Assembly (NCBI GenBank): GCA_035508435.1
Contig: DATJNA010000209.1
Span: forward strand, 76,510-140,509
From: JASHVB01 sp035508435
Lineage (GTDB): Bacteria; Pseudomonadota; Alphaproteobacteria; Acetobacterales; Acetobacteraceae
Direction: 5' to 3'
Length of the DNA: 64,000 nt
Part shown: positions 1-10,300 of the stretch, one piece after another
Layout of the letters: every line of letters begins with the position of its first letter
How positions within the stretch are numbered: position 1 is the stretch's first letter
The notes under the pieces: generated by a model
Told to the model about the DNA's origin: nothing
Seen by the model: the letters and a program-made list of their open reading frames with translations, nothing else
The model's database searches: none
Made by a program: the position numbers and the translations under genes

Positions 1-1953
1 GAGTTCCTTGACCGGCGGCAGGGTCTTATACGACGAGGATGTGAAGTTGTCCCAGATATCGCCGGCGAGTCCGTTGGAGGCGAGTGCCGTGCAAGCGTTT
101 GTCTCGGTGAGATCGACTGGAATCCGGCGCTCGGACGCCAGGTAGTTGCCGGGCAAGAATGTGTCGCGACCATTGGCATCGCGCGCAGTCACCAGCTTGA
201 CCATCGCATCCTTGAATGCGGGCGTCTGGGTCCATTCCCAATAGCGGTTCCAGCACTCCCGGTAGTCGGGGCCATTGCCGCCGCCCGCGCATATGCCCTC
301 GCCGATGCCGGAGTTCGACGGGATCGGCGGGATCTTGCTCGAATGGCAGGCAGCGCAGTTCTCAGCAAACACGACCTGGCCGCGCTTGACCTTGTCGGAG
401 TCGAACGAGTCAAGAAATGCCTTGCCGCCCGGCGCGTCCTGCAGATGATCCGGACGCGCGGTGACGAGAAAGAACATCGCCATATCGGCGGTTCGGTTCT
501 CGGTCGCTCGCCAATAGACCGACTGCTTTTCGGCGTCGCTGATCTTGATCGGCGTGATCTTCTGCCCACCGATAAAGGGCCGGAAGTGCAGCAGCCATTC
601 CTCGCTGAACAACCCAATGTTCAGGTAGACGCGGTTCAGTGCGCCCAGGGTGCCGACCGAGTCGGCGCCGTCCTTCAGGACCCGCATCGTGTGTGACGTA
701 CCGCTTGCCGGATCCCAGAACTGCGACAGAGTGGCGGTTAGCCGATACTCCTGGAACTGTTTGTTATTTAGTTCGCCGCCGCTCAGTCGCTCCGCCCCGG
801 TGGCCAGGCTCGGTCCGAGGCGGTCAATCACGCTGTAGATCGCGTTCATGGTCCGCGGATTATTCATATAGTCGGTCGAGACGAGTGAGGTGTCCAGGCT
901 TCCCGGGGGATTGGTGTTGAACAGTTGGTAGAGGAAGTTGCCCTCGTTCGGTGCAGGCGCGTTGTCGCTGCCGCGCGGCCGCGTGTTCCAAAAAAAGATG
1001 CGATTGACCCAGAAGTACTGAGCGCCCGGGTTGGACGCGAGGTTTTCCCATTTCGGGTTCTCCGGATCCGCCGGCGGATTGATCGGACTCGGACCGACAT
1101 GGCAAAATGCACATGACATGCCGACGCGATACGGACGAACCAGCTTGCGGTCGTTGTAATATGTCGGATCGTTGTAGTATCGCTCCGGGTCCCAGCGCCT
1201 CTTCGCCTGCTCGTCAAAATCAGGATTGGGAAACAGCCGCAGGCCGACGACACCGCTCGGTTCGCCGTAATAGGATCCAACCGGCACGGTTTTGCCTCTG
1301 GCGCCGATCTTCACGCCCGGATACTTGCCGGGGTCGGCGAGCGGGTCCGGCGGACAGCTTGGATCACGTTGGTCAAGCCACAGCCCGAAGTGAGCCTTGT
1401 CCGGTTCCTTGGCCTCGGTGAAGCACGGCTCGTTGACCAGTCCGAGCCATGAAAACCGATTGTGCCGCCCATACGCCATGCCCTTGTAAGACGAGACTGT
1501 CTTCAGCAGATCGAACGCACCGGCAGTGTTACCCGCGGCGAAGTCCCAAAACCGGTCGTTGCCGCCAGTCCAATCGACCCAGGCAATCTGACCACGCAGC
1601 GCGCTCTCGCGTACTTGTTCCGGCGTTAGTTTGGTGAGCGCCGCGACTTGCAGGATCTCCTTCGGGAACGGCGCACCATCTGCGGGTTTCACCAGCAGCC
1701 CCTTGTCCATCTGCGCGAGGTAGCTGCAATCGGCCGGTTCCACGTCGCATGGCCTGGCAACTTCCGGCAGCGACTGCGCGGTCCGTCCCGCCGCCTTCGC
1801 CTCGTCCGGGACCGTGCCGAACTTCGCACTGTCGGGTTCGACAATCATGCGAAACGCCACGAACCCGCCGACGAGCACCACTACAATCAGAACGCCAAGT
1901 GAGATCGCTGCCCACTTTAGGATCGGTCTCAAGATTGCCGCAATTGTTCTCAT
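1..1953 (-). CDS. Di-heme cytochrome c, RoxA/CCP-like (3' end outside window)
   Basis: Last gene of a five-gene minus-strand operon; its C-terminus lies beyond base 1, so 651 residues are visible. The start is the ATG at 1953, the first residue before a membrane segment (about residues 11-37) that would anchor the protein with its body in the periplasm. Two covalent heme motifs are visible: CAFCH at residues 281-285 and CAACH at 533-537. This spacing and the surrounding sequence resemble the di-heme peroxidase / rubber oxygenase (RoxA) superfamily, whose members use one heme for O2 or peroxide chemistry and the other for electron transfer. It is longer and more diverged than its two operon paralogues (498 and 509 aa). 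The substrate is unknown. Family assignment is fairly safe; an oxygenase rather than peroxidase role is inference. Confidence 0.85.
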   Translation of the reverse strand, partial: MRTIAAILRPILKWAAISLGVLIVVVLVGGFVAFRMIVEPDSAKFGTVPDEAKAAGRTAQSLPEVARPCDVEPADCSYLAQMDKGLLVKPADGAPFPKEILQVAALTKLTPEQVRESALRGQIAWVDWTGGNDRFWDFAAGNTAGAFDLLKTVSSYKGMAYGRHNRFSWLGLVNEPCFTEAKEPDKAHFGLWLDQRDPSCPPDPLADPGKYPGVKIGARGKTVPVGSYYGEPSGVVGLRLFPNPDFDEQAKRRWDPERYYNDPTYYNDRKLVRPYRVGMSCAFCHVGPSPINPPADPENPKWENLASNPGAQYFWVNRIFFWNTRPRGSDNAPAPNEGNFLYQLFNTNPPGSLDTSLVSTDYMNNPRTMNAIYSVIDRLGPSLATGAERLSGGELNNKQFQEYRLTATLSQFWDPASGTSHTMRVLKDGADSVGTLGALNRVYLNIGLFSEEWLLHFRPFIGGQKITPIKISDAEKQSVYWRATENRTADMAMFFLVTARPDHLQDAPGGKAFLDSFDSDKVKRGQVVFAENCAACHSSKIPPIPSNSGIGEGICAGGGNGPDYRECWNRYWEWTQTPAFKDAMVKLVTARDANGRDTFLPGNYLASERRIPVDLTETNACTALASNGLAGDIWDNFTSSSYKTLPPVKEL

Positions 1954-1980
1954 GGCCGGTTCTCGTTCGCCTGGCTTGCG

Positions 1981-3477
1981 TCACAACGTCTTCAGGTAGG
2001 CCAGCAGCCGTTCCTTGTCCGGGTCTGACAGGTCCGTGCCGTAGAGGTGCCCGCTATTGCCGTTGCCCGGAAGGGCGGTGTCGTAGAGCGTGCCGAATCG
2101 CTCAGCGTCCGTGCCTTTCTGACTGGCAAAGCCACCGCCGACCGGATCGATCAGGTCATACCCGCGATAGAACGTTAGCGGCCGGCTCTGGGGCGGCTGC
2201 AGCAGATCACGCAAGGTGGGCACGGAACCGTTGTGCAGATACGGGCCGCGCAGCCACAAACCGGTCAGCTCGGTGGCGACATAGCCGTTGCGTTTGTGGA
2301 ATTCGTGGAAGCCCCAATCATAATCGCCTTCACGATAGTTCGTGTAGCGATCCTTGGCAGCTTCGGTCCACATATCGATCCGGTGGTGGTCGGTCCCGAG
2401 TTCAGCCGCAGGGATCACCGTTCGGAAGCGTGATCCGGCCGGCTCGTGACAATCGGCGCAGTACTTCTGGTACAGCGCCTTGCCCTGCGCGACTTCGGCC
2501 GCATCGACGTAATAGGGGTCGTTTGCACTGCGAGCGCTGGAGAACGGCGAAGGCGGCGGCTTCTGCAGACGGATGAAATCCATGATGGCGGCCAGCGTAC
2601 GCTTGGAAACGCTGTAGCCCTGGTAGTCCATCCCGTCGCCGATGGCGCCTGCTATCGAGGTTTCACGCAGACTGGTATTGAGACCATCCCAATGCAAGAA
2701 AAATTGACGGCTGGGATCCGTTACGCCATTCAGGTCCCACAGCGGCATCATATTCGAATTCCCGATCGTGCAATCGTCGGGCAAATGGAGGTTATAGAAC
2801 TTCACCGGGTTGAACGGATCGATCCTGCCGGGACCCCAATCCGGGCGCGGACAACCCGGACGCGACTGCATCCAGGCAAAGCGCGTGGCTTGCTGCTGGA
2901 ATGCCGACTTCACCGCCGGAATCAGCAAATAGCGATACAGCGCGCGTTCCCACAGCGGCATGGCATAGATGGCGGTAATCGCCGTCATGACCTTGTCTGG
3001 ACTGAACCGCTCGCTCTTGTCCTGGCCGATCTTGATCAGCAGGCGCAGGAAGCCCTGGACATTGACGCGCGTGCCGGTGCCGGCCGGGACGAAGGTCGCA
3101 GGGTCATTGGCGTGCAGGCGATAGCTGCTCTGGTGACAGAACGCGCAATCTGGTGCCACTCGTGCTATGACACCGAGTGTCTTCTTGGAAAACCCAACTG
3201 GGAGTTCCTCGCCTGGTACCCAGTACATGCCGATCGAACCGTATCCGCCCTGATTGCCGGGCAGGAAATCAGGGAACATCGTCGGCAGCACGCGCCAGAT
3301 CCAATAAGGTATGCCTTGCGCTGTCTCGTTGCCGATCGAGCCATGGTCGAAGATCTGCAGCGGATCGTTGGTATGGGGCTGCGCAACCGGACGCAGCAAC
3401 ACGAACCACGCAAGGACGATCAGCACGACGATAAGCGCCAGGAAGCCGGCGAGGCATCGGGTCAGGACCGAGATCAT
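1981..3477 (-). CDS. Membrane-anchored di-heme cytochrome c, RoxA/CCP-like
   Basis: 498 aa. An N-terminal membrane anchor (about residues 8-28) is followed by a periplasmic di-heme domain. Heme motifs are CAFCH (111-115) and CADCH (340-344). WGPGRIDPFNP (about 214-224) and PYLHNGSVPTLRDLL (about 412-426) are shared with the 509-aa paralogue upstream. The latter motif is typical of the RoxA/MauG/CCP superfamily, where it lies near the catalytic heme. The start codon overlaps the stop of the upstream small membrane protein (ATGA, 3474-3477), so the two are translationally coupled. It ends in AYLKTL, like the other members here. An oxidative role on a hydrophobic substrate is plausible from the family, but no substrate can be read from the sequence. 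Confidence 0.88.
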   Translation of the reverse strand: MISVLTRCLAGFLALIVVLIVLAWFVLLRPVAQPHTNDPLQIFDHGSIGNETAQGIPYWIWRVLPTMFPDFLPGNQGGYGSIGMYWVPGEELPVGFSKKTLGVIARVAPDCAFCHQSSYRLHANDPATFVPAGTGTRVNVQGFLRLLIKIGQDKSERFSPDKVMTAITAIYAMPLWERALYRYLLIPAVKSAFQQQATRFAWMQSRPGCPRPDWGPGRIDPFNPVKFYNLHLPDDCTIGNSNMMPLWDLNGVTDPSRQFFLHWDGLNTSLRETSIAGAIGDGMDYQGYSVSKRTLAAIMDFIRLQKPPPSPFSSARSANDPYYVDAAEVAQGKALYQKYCADCHEPAGSRFRTVIPAAELGTDHHRIDMWTEAAKDRYTNYREGDYDWGFHEFHKRNGYVATELTGLWLRGPYLHNGSVPTLRDLLQPPQSRPLTFYRGYDLIDPVGGGFASQKGTDAERFGTLYDTALPGNGNSGHLYGTDLSDPDKERLLAYLKTL

Positions 3478-3914
3478 CGGATGAGACCGGACTCACGGTG
3501 TTGTTTTTCCAGCGCCCTGATGCGAATCAGACAGTAGAGCGTGGTCGAACCGATCAGGGCGTCGACAAACGAGATCGACAGAAAGCCCAGCGGTTGTCCG
3601 AACAACACTACCGCAAAAAAGAAGAACGTGGAGCCGAACGTCCGCGACGGGAAAACGGCGATGTAGGCGTTGACACGGTAGCGGCCGAAGTCGATCGCTG
3701 CTGGCACGTAGAATGCCGAGATTATCATCAGCAATCCGGCCGACTCGCGCGCCCAGATAAGTTGGTCAAGCGGAATGTCGAACAGGTTCAGCATCCAGCG
3801 GGGAAAGAACAGGAGCGGAATGATAAACAGACTGTTCAGAAATATGCCGAACCAGAGCAGGATCGTGTGACGTACGATCCAGACGCTGATGGTGCTTTGT
3901 GTGGAGGTGCTCAT
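3474..3914 (-). CDS. Small four-helix membrane protein of the di-heme operon
   Basis: 146 aa with about four hydrophobic segments (roughly residues 15-37, 58-75, 83-105, 108-130) and a basic, polar C-terminus. It overlaps both neighbours by 4 bases (ATGA at 3911-3914 and 3474-3477), so it is co-translated with the two di-heme cytochromes that flank it. I do not recognise a named family. It has no heme, metal or nucleotide motif. Its position suggests a membrane partner for the cytochromes, for example in electron delivery or substrate passage, but this is only inferred from context. Confidence 0.8.
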   Translation of the reverse strand: MSTSTQSTISVWIVRHTILLWFGIFLNSLFIIPLLFFPRWMLNLFDIPLDQLIWARESAGLLMIISAFYVPAAIDFGRYRVNAYIAVFPSRTFGSTFFFFAVVLFGQPLGFLSISFVDALIGSTTLYCLIRIRALEKQHRESGLIR

Positions 3915-5440
3915 AGCGTTTTCATGTACTCCACAATGGCGTCTTTATCGGCGGGGGAGAGTTCGGTACCATAGATCTTTCCCTCGTGCCCCATGTTGGA
4001 ATTGCCGGGTACCGAGGTATTATAAAGAAACAGATCCTGTTTCGCCGCGCCGTAGCCATCACTTCGATAGCCAACCTTGGCGGTATCGTAGAGGTCGCTG
4101 CCGCGATACCACTTGTCCGGGCGTTTCGCAGCGGGTTCCAGCAGGTCACGCAGGGTTGGGACGGAGCCGTTGTGAAGATACGGAGAGCGCGCCCAGATGC
4201 CGTCCAGCGGTTGGCTGGCGTAGCCACCTGTCTTGCTGAAATGCGTGAAACGCCAGGGATAGCCGGCGTAGAGCATGTTCTGCGCCGCAGAAAAGTCCTG
4301 CGTGTACGAGGCCCAGCGATCCTGGTCGGTCCCGATCTGGTCCAGGGGCTCAATTTGCCCCAGTCTTGGGTAACGGTTGGTATCGTAGTCGTACTGCCCG
4401 GCCGCGTTTTTCATGCCATGACAGCCGGCACAATATTCGGCGAAGAGTCGACGGCCGCGTGGGAGCTTTGAAGTGTCGATGGCGGAGGGTACCGGGAATG
4501 GTGGTGCCGGCAGCGTCCATATCCAGTCGCGAATCCGCTTGAGTGCCGCGATGTCCACGGTCACGGGTGTGACGCCAGCGCCCAACGCGGCACTGAGATT
4601 ACGCTCATCGACCGAGGTGTTGTTGCCGTCCCAGTGCAGGTGCATGCCGTCGCGCGGTCTCTGTTCCCAGATCGATGGAAAGTCCGCCGAGCCGTTCAGT
4701 TCCGCCGTAGTGATATGGGAGGCATCCATCGGAAAATTGAACTGGATCGCCTTGTAGGGATTGAACGTATCGACCCGTCCAGGCCCCCAGTCATACTGTC
4801 GGTCGATGAAGGAAAGCCGCTGGGAAAGCTGCTGCAAAGCCGCCTGCACCCGCGGAAAGACGACATATCGATAGATCAGACGATCGAAGAAATTGAGGTT
4901 GCCGCCGACAGCCGGACTGTCGATCGCCGCTATCAGGTTGTCGGCGCTGAATTTCGGATCGGCGCCGACCTGCAGAAAGAATTTCAGCAGATCGAACAAA
5001 CGCAGATTGTTCGAGGGTGCCCCGTAGATGAACTTCGGCTGGTCCGTCAGGTTGATGCGATAGGTGCCAACGTGGCAAACGGCGCAGTTGAGCCAGACCC
5101 GCTCAACGCCGTCGACAATCCGCCTCGACATGCCGATCGGCAGCTCGGATTGCTCGGTCTCATAGAGCATCCCGAACCGGCGGTAGCCGCCCGGCCCAAG
5201 TTCGTCCCGGTACATGAACGCCAGTGCCTTGAATACCAGGATCGGAAGCCCATTGACGGGCTCGCTGCCAATCGAGCCGTATTTGAATTGCTCCAGATTG
5301 CCGCGATAGGCAACGACGTATTGGTTCACAAAAATCAGATAGTAGCCCACAACCAGGATCACCAGCAAAACAACCAGGCAGCGGACCCAGCGCCAGCGGC
5401 CAAGCACGCGTTCGACCGGTGTTGGAGGATTGTAGTTCAT
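3911..5440 (-). CDS. Membrane-anchored di-heme cytochrome c, RoxA/CCP-like
   Basis: 509 aa and a clear paralogue of the 498-aa protein two genes downstream. N-terminal membrane anchor at about residues 18-40, then heme motifs CAVCH (119-123) and CAGCH (337-341). Both proteins share YGSIG near residue 55, WGPGR.D.FNP (about 218-228), HWDG.NTS (about 269-276) and the YLHNGSVPTLRDLL block. It ends in EYMKTL. The gene follows the flavoprotein gene after a 34-base gap and overlaps the next gene by 4 bases. By family it should bind two c-type hemes in the periplasm and act as a peroxidase or oxygenase; the substrate is not evident. Confidence 0.88.
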   Translation of the reverse strand: MNYNPPTPVERVLGRWRWVRCLVVLLVILVVGYYLIFVNQYVVAYRGNLEQFKYGSIGSEPVNGLPILVFKALAFMYRDELGPGGYRRFGMLYETEQSELPIGMSRRIVDGVERVWLNCAVCHVGTYRINLTDQPKFIYGAPSNNLRLFDLLKFFLQVGADPKFSADNLIAAIDSPAVGGNLNFFDRLIYRYVVFPRVQAALQQLSQRLSFIDRQYDWGPGRVDTFNPYKAIQFNFPMDASHITTAELNGSADFPSIWEQRPRDGMHLHWDGNNTSVDERNLSAALGAGVTPVTVDIAALKRIRDWIWTLPAPPFPVPSAIDTSKLPRGRRLFAEYCAGCHGMKNAAGQYDYDTNRYPRLGQIEPLDQIGTDQDRWASYTQDFSAAQNMLYAGYPWRFTHFSKTGGYASQPLDGIWARSPYLHNGSVPTLRDLLEPAAKRPDKWYRGSDLYDTAKVGYRSDGYGAAKQDLFLYNTSVPGNSNMGHEGKIYGTELSPADKDAIVEYMKTL

Positions 5441-5474
5441 GATCAGCGCGCCCTTCCTGCCTCCTCAGCTCGCG

Positions 5475-6872
5475 TCACTGGTACAGCGGCGGTTCGAAGA
5501 CCGACATGACTTCCTTGATCAATGATTCCCACTTCTCATCGAACGTATCGCCGTCGTATCTTTGTACTTCGTAGCAACCGAGCGGATTGGCAAGATCGTT
5601 GAGCAGGCACTTGTTGCAATAGGTGCATTCCTTTTGCCTGATCGGTCCATTGGCGGCACGCAGGATATGCGGCAGGTCGTTATTGGCGATCAGCGGCCTC
5701 GCCATGCTGACGCCATCGCATGAGCCGTTGCGGATGACGTCGGCGATAACGTCGGCATGCTGGAACCCGCCGGTGCATAGGAACTTGACGCTGGGGTCGA
5801 TCTTTATGATTTCATCGCGCAGATACTTGGCATAGGTGGCATTGATTCCTTCGATGATCTTGCCTCGCCGGAAGCGCCACAGCCAACGGAACAGCGGACC
5901 GCCAATCGGATTGCTGAAGATGGCGTAGTTGAAGCGCGTACGCACGCCGGACGGAAACAGGCCGGCATACCAGCGCACCAGATTGACGATGGAAATGTCG
6001 CCTGGAGGATTTCGCGGATGGGGAAACGTCGATCCGCTCGAAATGTGGAATGAGTCGACGCCCTTGCCGTCGTCGAGCAGCATCTTGCAGATAGTGAGAG
6101 TATCCTCGAGGGTGTTGCCCTTCTTCTTCCAGGGATACAGCCAGTCGTTGTGGTCGACGCCGTTGATCTTCATCTGGAGATGGAAATCGCGGCCGACCTC
6201 CCGGCGAATGGCGCGCACGATCTCGAGGGCGAATCGCGCCCTGTTTTCCACCGAACCGCCGTAATCGTCCTTCCGATCGTTGATCCCCGAGCTGAGGAAC
6301 TGGGTGATCAGGTAACCGTTGGCGCCATGCAGCTCGACACCGTCAAGTCCGGCTTGTCTCGCGCGCCGCGCACCTTGGGCAAATTGCTCGACGACTTCGT
6401 GGATTTCGGCGACGGTCATGGCCTGGGCCAGTATCCCGTGAAAGAAGTCGGTCTGATTCGTCGAGCTGAGGGCTTTCTTGAACATGTTTTCGACGCCGCC
6501 CATGTCCTGCTGCCGCCCCGAGTGGCTGAGCTGCATGAGGAAGCGGCAGTCGTAGTCGTGGACCCTTTTGCCGATCTCGCGCCAGAACGGAACCTTGTCA
6601 TCATTGTCGATCATCGCGTAGCGAATCAAAATTCGTCCGCGCACCGCGACTGGTGTGTAGGAGGAGATGATGCAGCCAACGCCGCCTTTGGCGAACTTCT
6701 CCTCCCAGTTCAGTCTGGCGTGACCGCCGTGCCCATTATATTCATCGAACATCCCCGATAGATTCGACCGGAACAGCCGGTTCTTCACTTCCAAATTACG
6801 GAACTTTAACGGCGAAAATATGACCGCAGCATTGTCTTCGTGGAGGAACGTTGCGTCCATAGCCCGAGCCAT
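5475..6872 (-). CDS. Old Yellow Enzyme family NADH:flavin oxidoreductase (FMN domain)
   Basis: 465 aa; first gene of the minus-strand operon. The start at 6872 is preceded by a strong purine-rich ribosome site (AGGGAGGGGGGG, 6 bases away or less). It is a TIM-barrel FMN protein of the 2,4-dienoyl-CoA reductase-like branch: FSPLKFRNLEVKNR at the N-terminus, LMQLSHSGRQ (about 111-120), GVELHGANGYLITQFLS (about 177-193) and a phosphate-binding end (CTGGF, GVSMARPL). Near the C-terminus, CTYCNKC with a later Cys (LGCYE) resembles the 4Fe-4S ligands of that branch, but the following FAD/NAD half is absent. The family reduces activated C=C bonds. Its linkage to RoxA-like cytochromes suggests processing of an unsaturated, possibly terpenoid or steroid-like compound, which is inference. 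Confidence 0.88.
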   Translation of the reverse strand: MARAMDATFLHEDNAAVIFSPLKFRNLEVKNRLFRSNLSGMFDEYNGHGGHARLNWEEKFAKGGVGCIISSYTPVAVRGRILIRYAMIDNDDKVPFWREIGKRVHDYDCRFLMQLSHSGRQQDMGGVENMFKKALSSTNQTDFFHGILAQAMTVAEIHEVVEQFAQGARRARQAGLDGVELHGANGYLITQFLSSGINDRKDDYGGSVENRARFALEIVRAIRREVGRDFHLQMKINGVDHNDWLYPWKKKGNTLEDTLTICKMLLDDGKGVDSFHISSGSTFPHPRNPPGDISIVNLVRWYAGLFPSGVRTRFNYAIFSNPIGGPLFRWLWRFRRGKIIEGINATYAKYLRDEIIKIDPSVKFLCTGGFQHADVIADVIRNGSCDGVSMARPLIANNDLPHILRAANGPIRQKECTYCNKCLLNDLANPLGCYEVQRYDGDTFDEKWESLIKEVMSVFEPPLYQ

Positions 6873-7322
6873 ACCCCCCCTCCCTGAACGAGCATATCGT
6901 TTTATCGGTTGATCGAGTCAGGACGATTGGGGTACTTAATCATGGTCAAATTTGCCATGCAACGAGAACACAACCAGAACGTGTGCGGGGGATAACGGTC
7001 TCGATGTGGCGGAGAGTCGACCTGTGGGATATCGCGTCGCGAGCGAGGGTGGTGCGCCCGCCGGATAGTGCGGCCTTCTGTTTGGCTATGCGGATGCCGC
7101 CTGCCAACGCCGCTGGCCACCGCAATGCATGATGGATGCCGCTTGGCCCCCACAGCTTCGTTAACCAGGTGCGATGCAAGACGCCCAGCATAAATCGGCG
7201 ATGGCTGAGCGGGGCAGCCATTATCATGGGAGCGCAGCGGCCTATCAGTCGTCGTCGGTGAGGTCGGTCACAAGCCATCACAACGTGCAAGCTTGAACAA
7301 GCGTCAGCCGCGGGGGAAATCC
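6873..7322. promoter_or_regulatory. Divergent intergenic region between the redox operon and the large di-heme gene
   Basis: 450 bases between divergently transcribed genes, with no convincing ORF. It must carry promoters for both. The part nearest the flavoprotein gene (about 6895-6990) is less GC-rich than its surroundings and is the likeliest promoter site. I could not identify a specific operator with confidence. Confidence 0.5.
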
Positions 7323-10300
7323 ATGAGGATCACGCAGTGGCTCTGTAGTGCATGGATGGTCCTGGTCGCATTCCTGACCCCTGTGCTGGCGAACGCGGCC
7401 GATGCGCCGGCCATCGACAGCATCATCGATCGCGATAGCGGAACCATCATCTGGTCGTCAGCGAACCCCAAAGTCCATCCGTCACTCAAGGCAGGACAGG
7501 CCATCCTGCTGAGAGGTCGAAACTTCGGCCCTGGTCCGCTGACGATGGCGAAGCCCGGGCTTGCGCCGCCAGCAGGGGGTGTCGCGCCGATCAATGGTCA
7601 GCATTCAATTCAGGTGTCGCCACCGGAAGCGGCGGGCAAGGAATTGTCCAAGGTGCTTTTCGGCAATGTGCGTGCACTTGAGCGCAATCTGTCATCCTAC
7701 CCCGCTCGAATCGACATAACGACCGGTCTCGCCTCTGCGCTGGCGAGTCTGAAAGGTAAGGCGCTCGATTATTTTGTGGAGCCATGGCAGCCCGTCCCCG
7801 ATACGTGGGCAGGCGACATTTACGGTTGGAGTGACACCGAAATCGACCTGACCGTGCCGATCACCGCCTATGATGGGCCGATCCAGGTGATCCGAATACC
7901 GACCACGGGCGACTACGTGCTGGATATCAAGACCGGCAAGCCGCTGCTTTATCAGGATCCCAACACCGCGCGCGTCGTGAAGGACAACCACTACGCTTTC
8001 GTGGACGTTTGGCGAATCGCTCGCACCGGCCAGACGGTTCTGGCGAGCAACCCCGTCCCGGCAACGATCGCGCCCGACGGCAGCGACCGCCTGCAATATG
8101 GCTCTGCGGCGGGCGCGCGCCAGGCACTGGCGGCCGCGACGACACAGCGGCTCATCAAAGCGACACCGACGTTGCGCTCGGCTGCCGATCAGTTCGCCTA
8201 TGGCGAGAAAGCCTACTGGGCATGGGACTGGAATTTGGCCGTGCCGCATTTCGTACTCGGCATCGACTGGGATGGGATTTTCGGGTTTGACTTCGACCGC
8301 AATGAATCCCACCTCGAGGCTCTGGCCAGAGCGCTGGAATACAAGAAATCCGGCATTCCGGAGCCGAAGATCGAGGCCACCGGCTACAATCTTCCCGAAC
8401 TTGCCGCGGACGGTACCACCGTCATGCAGACCAGTCTGCACAGAGCAATGATCGATCGCACGACTGGCGAAGGCATCCGTCCATTCACCAGTTTCGGCGC
8501 CACGCCGCTGCTGCCCGACCATGGAGTCACCAAGGTGATTGCTCCTGCTGTCGCCTTCAATGCTCAAACTTTCGATGGTGCGACGCCCTATCCGATCAGT
8601 CCGCCCTTCCGACTTCCGCCGCCGTTGCCCAAGCCTTTGACCGAAGGGCAGACCAAGCCAACGGGCTGGGCTGGCTATGTGTTCGCCGAAGCGGCGAATC
8701 TCGCACCAGGACAGCACAACACCGTCGATTGGATAGGCTTCAATTGTGCAGCCTGCCACGCCGCGCGAGTGACCTATGAATATGCGCCGGACGGGACGAA
8801 GGTCAGCCGCTTCTTCAGCGGGATTCCCAATCCCGACTGGCGAGCGCTTTTCCTGTCCCTGAGCGGCCGCGCGCTCGGCCTCGTGGCCGACGAAGGACTG
8901 CCGCTGAATTTCATCCGCCAGGACTATCCGCGCGGCACTCAGGCGAACATCAAGAAGCAGGGACAGATCAGCGGTCTCCTGGCACGAGTGCATCTCGCGG
9001 CCGACGAGTTCCTCGCCCAGCACGGCTTCACCCTGTCGAAGCAGAAAGTCGACAAGACGCTGCTTCTCTACAATCTGCCTCCAGGATCAACCGAAGCCAC
9101 CCTGTTTGAAACGGCCGGTTCGCCAGGCGACTACGCCAACGACTACTTCTTCTCGCCGGAAGCGATCCCGATCATCACCAATCACACACCGGTCCGCCGG
9201 GCGTTGTCGCGGTCGGAACTGATCGATGGCTTCGAAGGTGCCTACCTGCACGGCGAGGAGCCTGAAGGCGCGCGCGGTCCGATGTCCGCACGCGCGCTAC
9301 AGGACCTGACCCTCTATACGTCAACGCTCCGCCAGGACGATGAGTTGCTGCGGCGCATCGGCGTCTATCGCTGGCTTGCGTACAAACACCATTCAGACTG
9401 GATTGGCAGCGATGTTAACGAGGGTACCTTCGTCAGTTTCGGCTATCAGCCCGACGCGCTTTTGCAGCCGCCACGTTTTCCACCGCCATCCGCGCCAAAC
9501 TTCGGCCTGGGCACGATGCGAGACGTGGCAATGGCGGATGCGGCCGCCGACGTTGCTCACCAGGTTGCCCCGTCGGACACGTTCTCCCAGCGTTTTCCCA
9601 ATCTCGTCGGCCACATCCTCCATGGTGCAAGGCTGTACCAGGCAAGCTGTGCCCGCTGTCATTCACCAGGCAATGCAGGTCTTTGGACCAACGAGGATAT
9701 GCATCCGATTTCGGCCGCAGGTGGCAATGAACCAACGGGCCGGTTCTTCTCGCCCACCATATGGCAGAGAAGAACGCAGGCGATCCGTACCGCAATCCTG
9801 GAGAATCTCTTCTGGGTCCAGCGGCGCGGGTTGCTGAGCGACGGCCACATCGTCACCAATGCGCCCGATAACATGGACGGCCTGGATCTCGTGGTGCGTC
9901 CCGATCGCTGTCAGGCACCCACGAACCCGGACGGCAGCGTCGATCTTTCGCGCGCATCCGATCTCTACAAGCGGCTATACACCATTCAGCAGGGGGTGGA
10001 CCACACGTTCCGAATCCCGAGCGCGGGCATGCGCTTCGAATTCTACACACGCCTGCGGAATGACAAGCCTGGCGTGCTTCAGCAGATCGTCGCACCGGAT
10101 GTCAATCGCCGCGTCAGTGTGGAAGAGGATCGTTTCGTGGCGCGTCACGCTTACTTCACCAGGATGGATGACGGCTACTACTACTGGGACTATCAAAAGA
10201 TGCGGCGAAACTACGGGATTCTGGAGTACGGACTCGATCCCAGGAATCCGCAGGATCGCGCCCGCATCGGCGGTCTGCCAGCCGCGCCTCATCCCTGGTG

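Noticed and set aside
2446..3537. Long plus-strand open frame (363 aa)
   Set aside because: It is antisense to a di-heme cytochrome gene with two CXXCH motifs. Its translation is Arg/Gln-rich with no family features, as expected of the opposite strand of a GC-rich gene.
7692..9023. Minus-strand open frame of 443 aa
   Set aside because: Antisense to the large secreted di-heme protein, whose signal peptide and heme motifs establish the coding strand.
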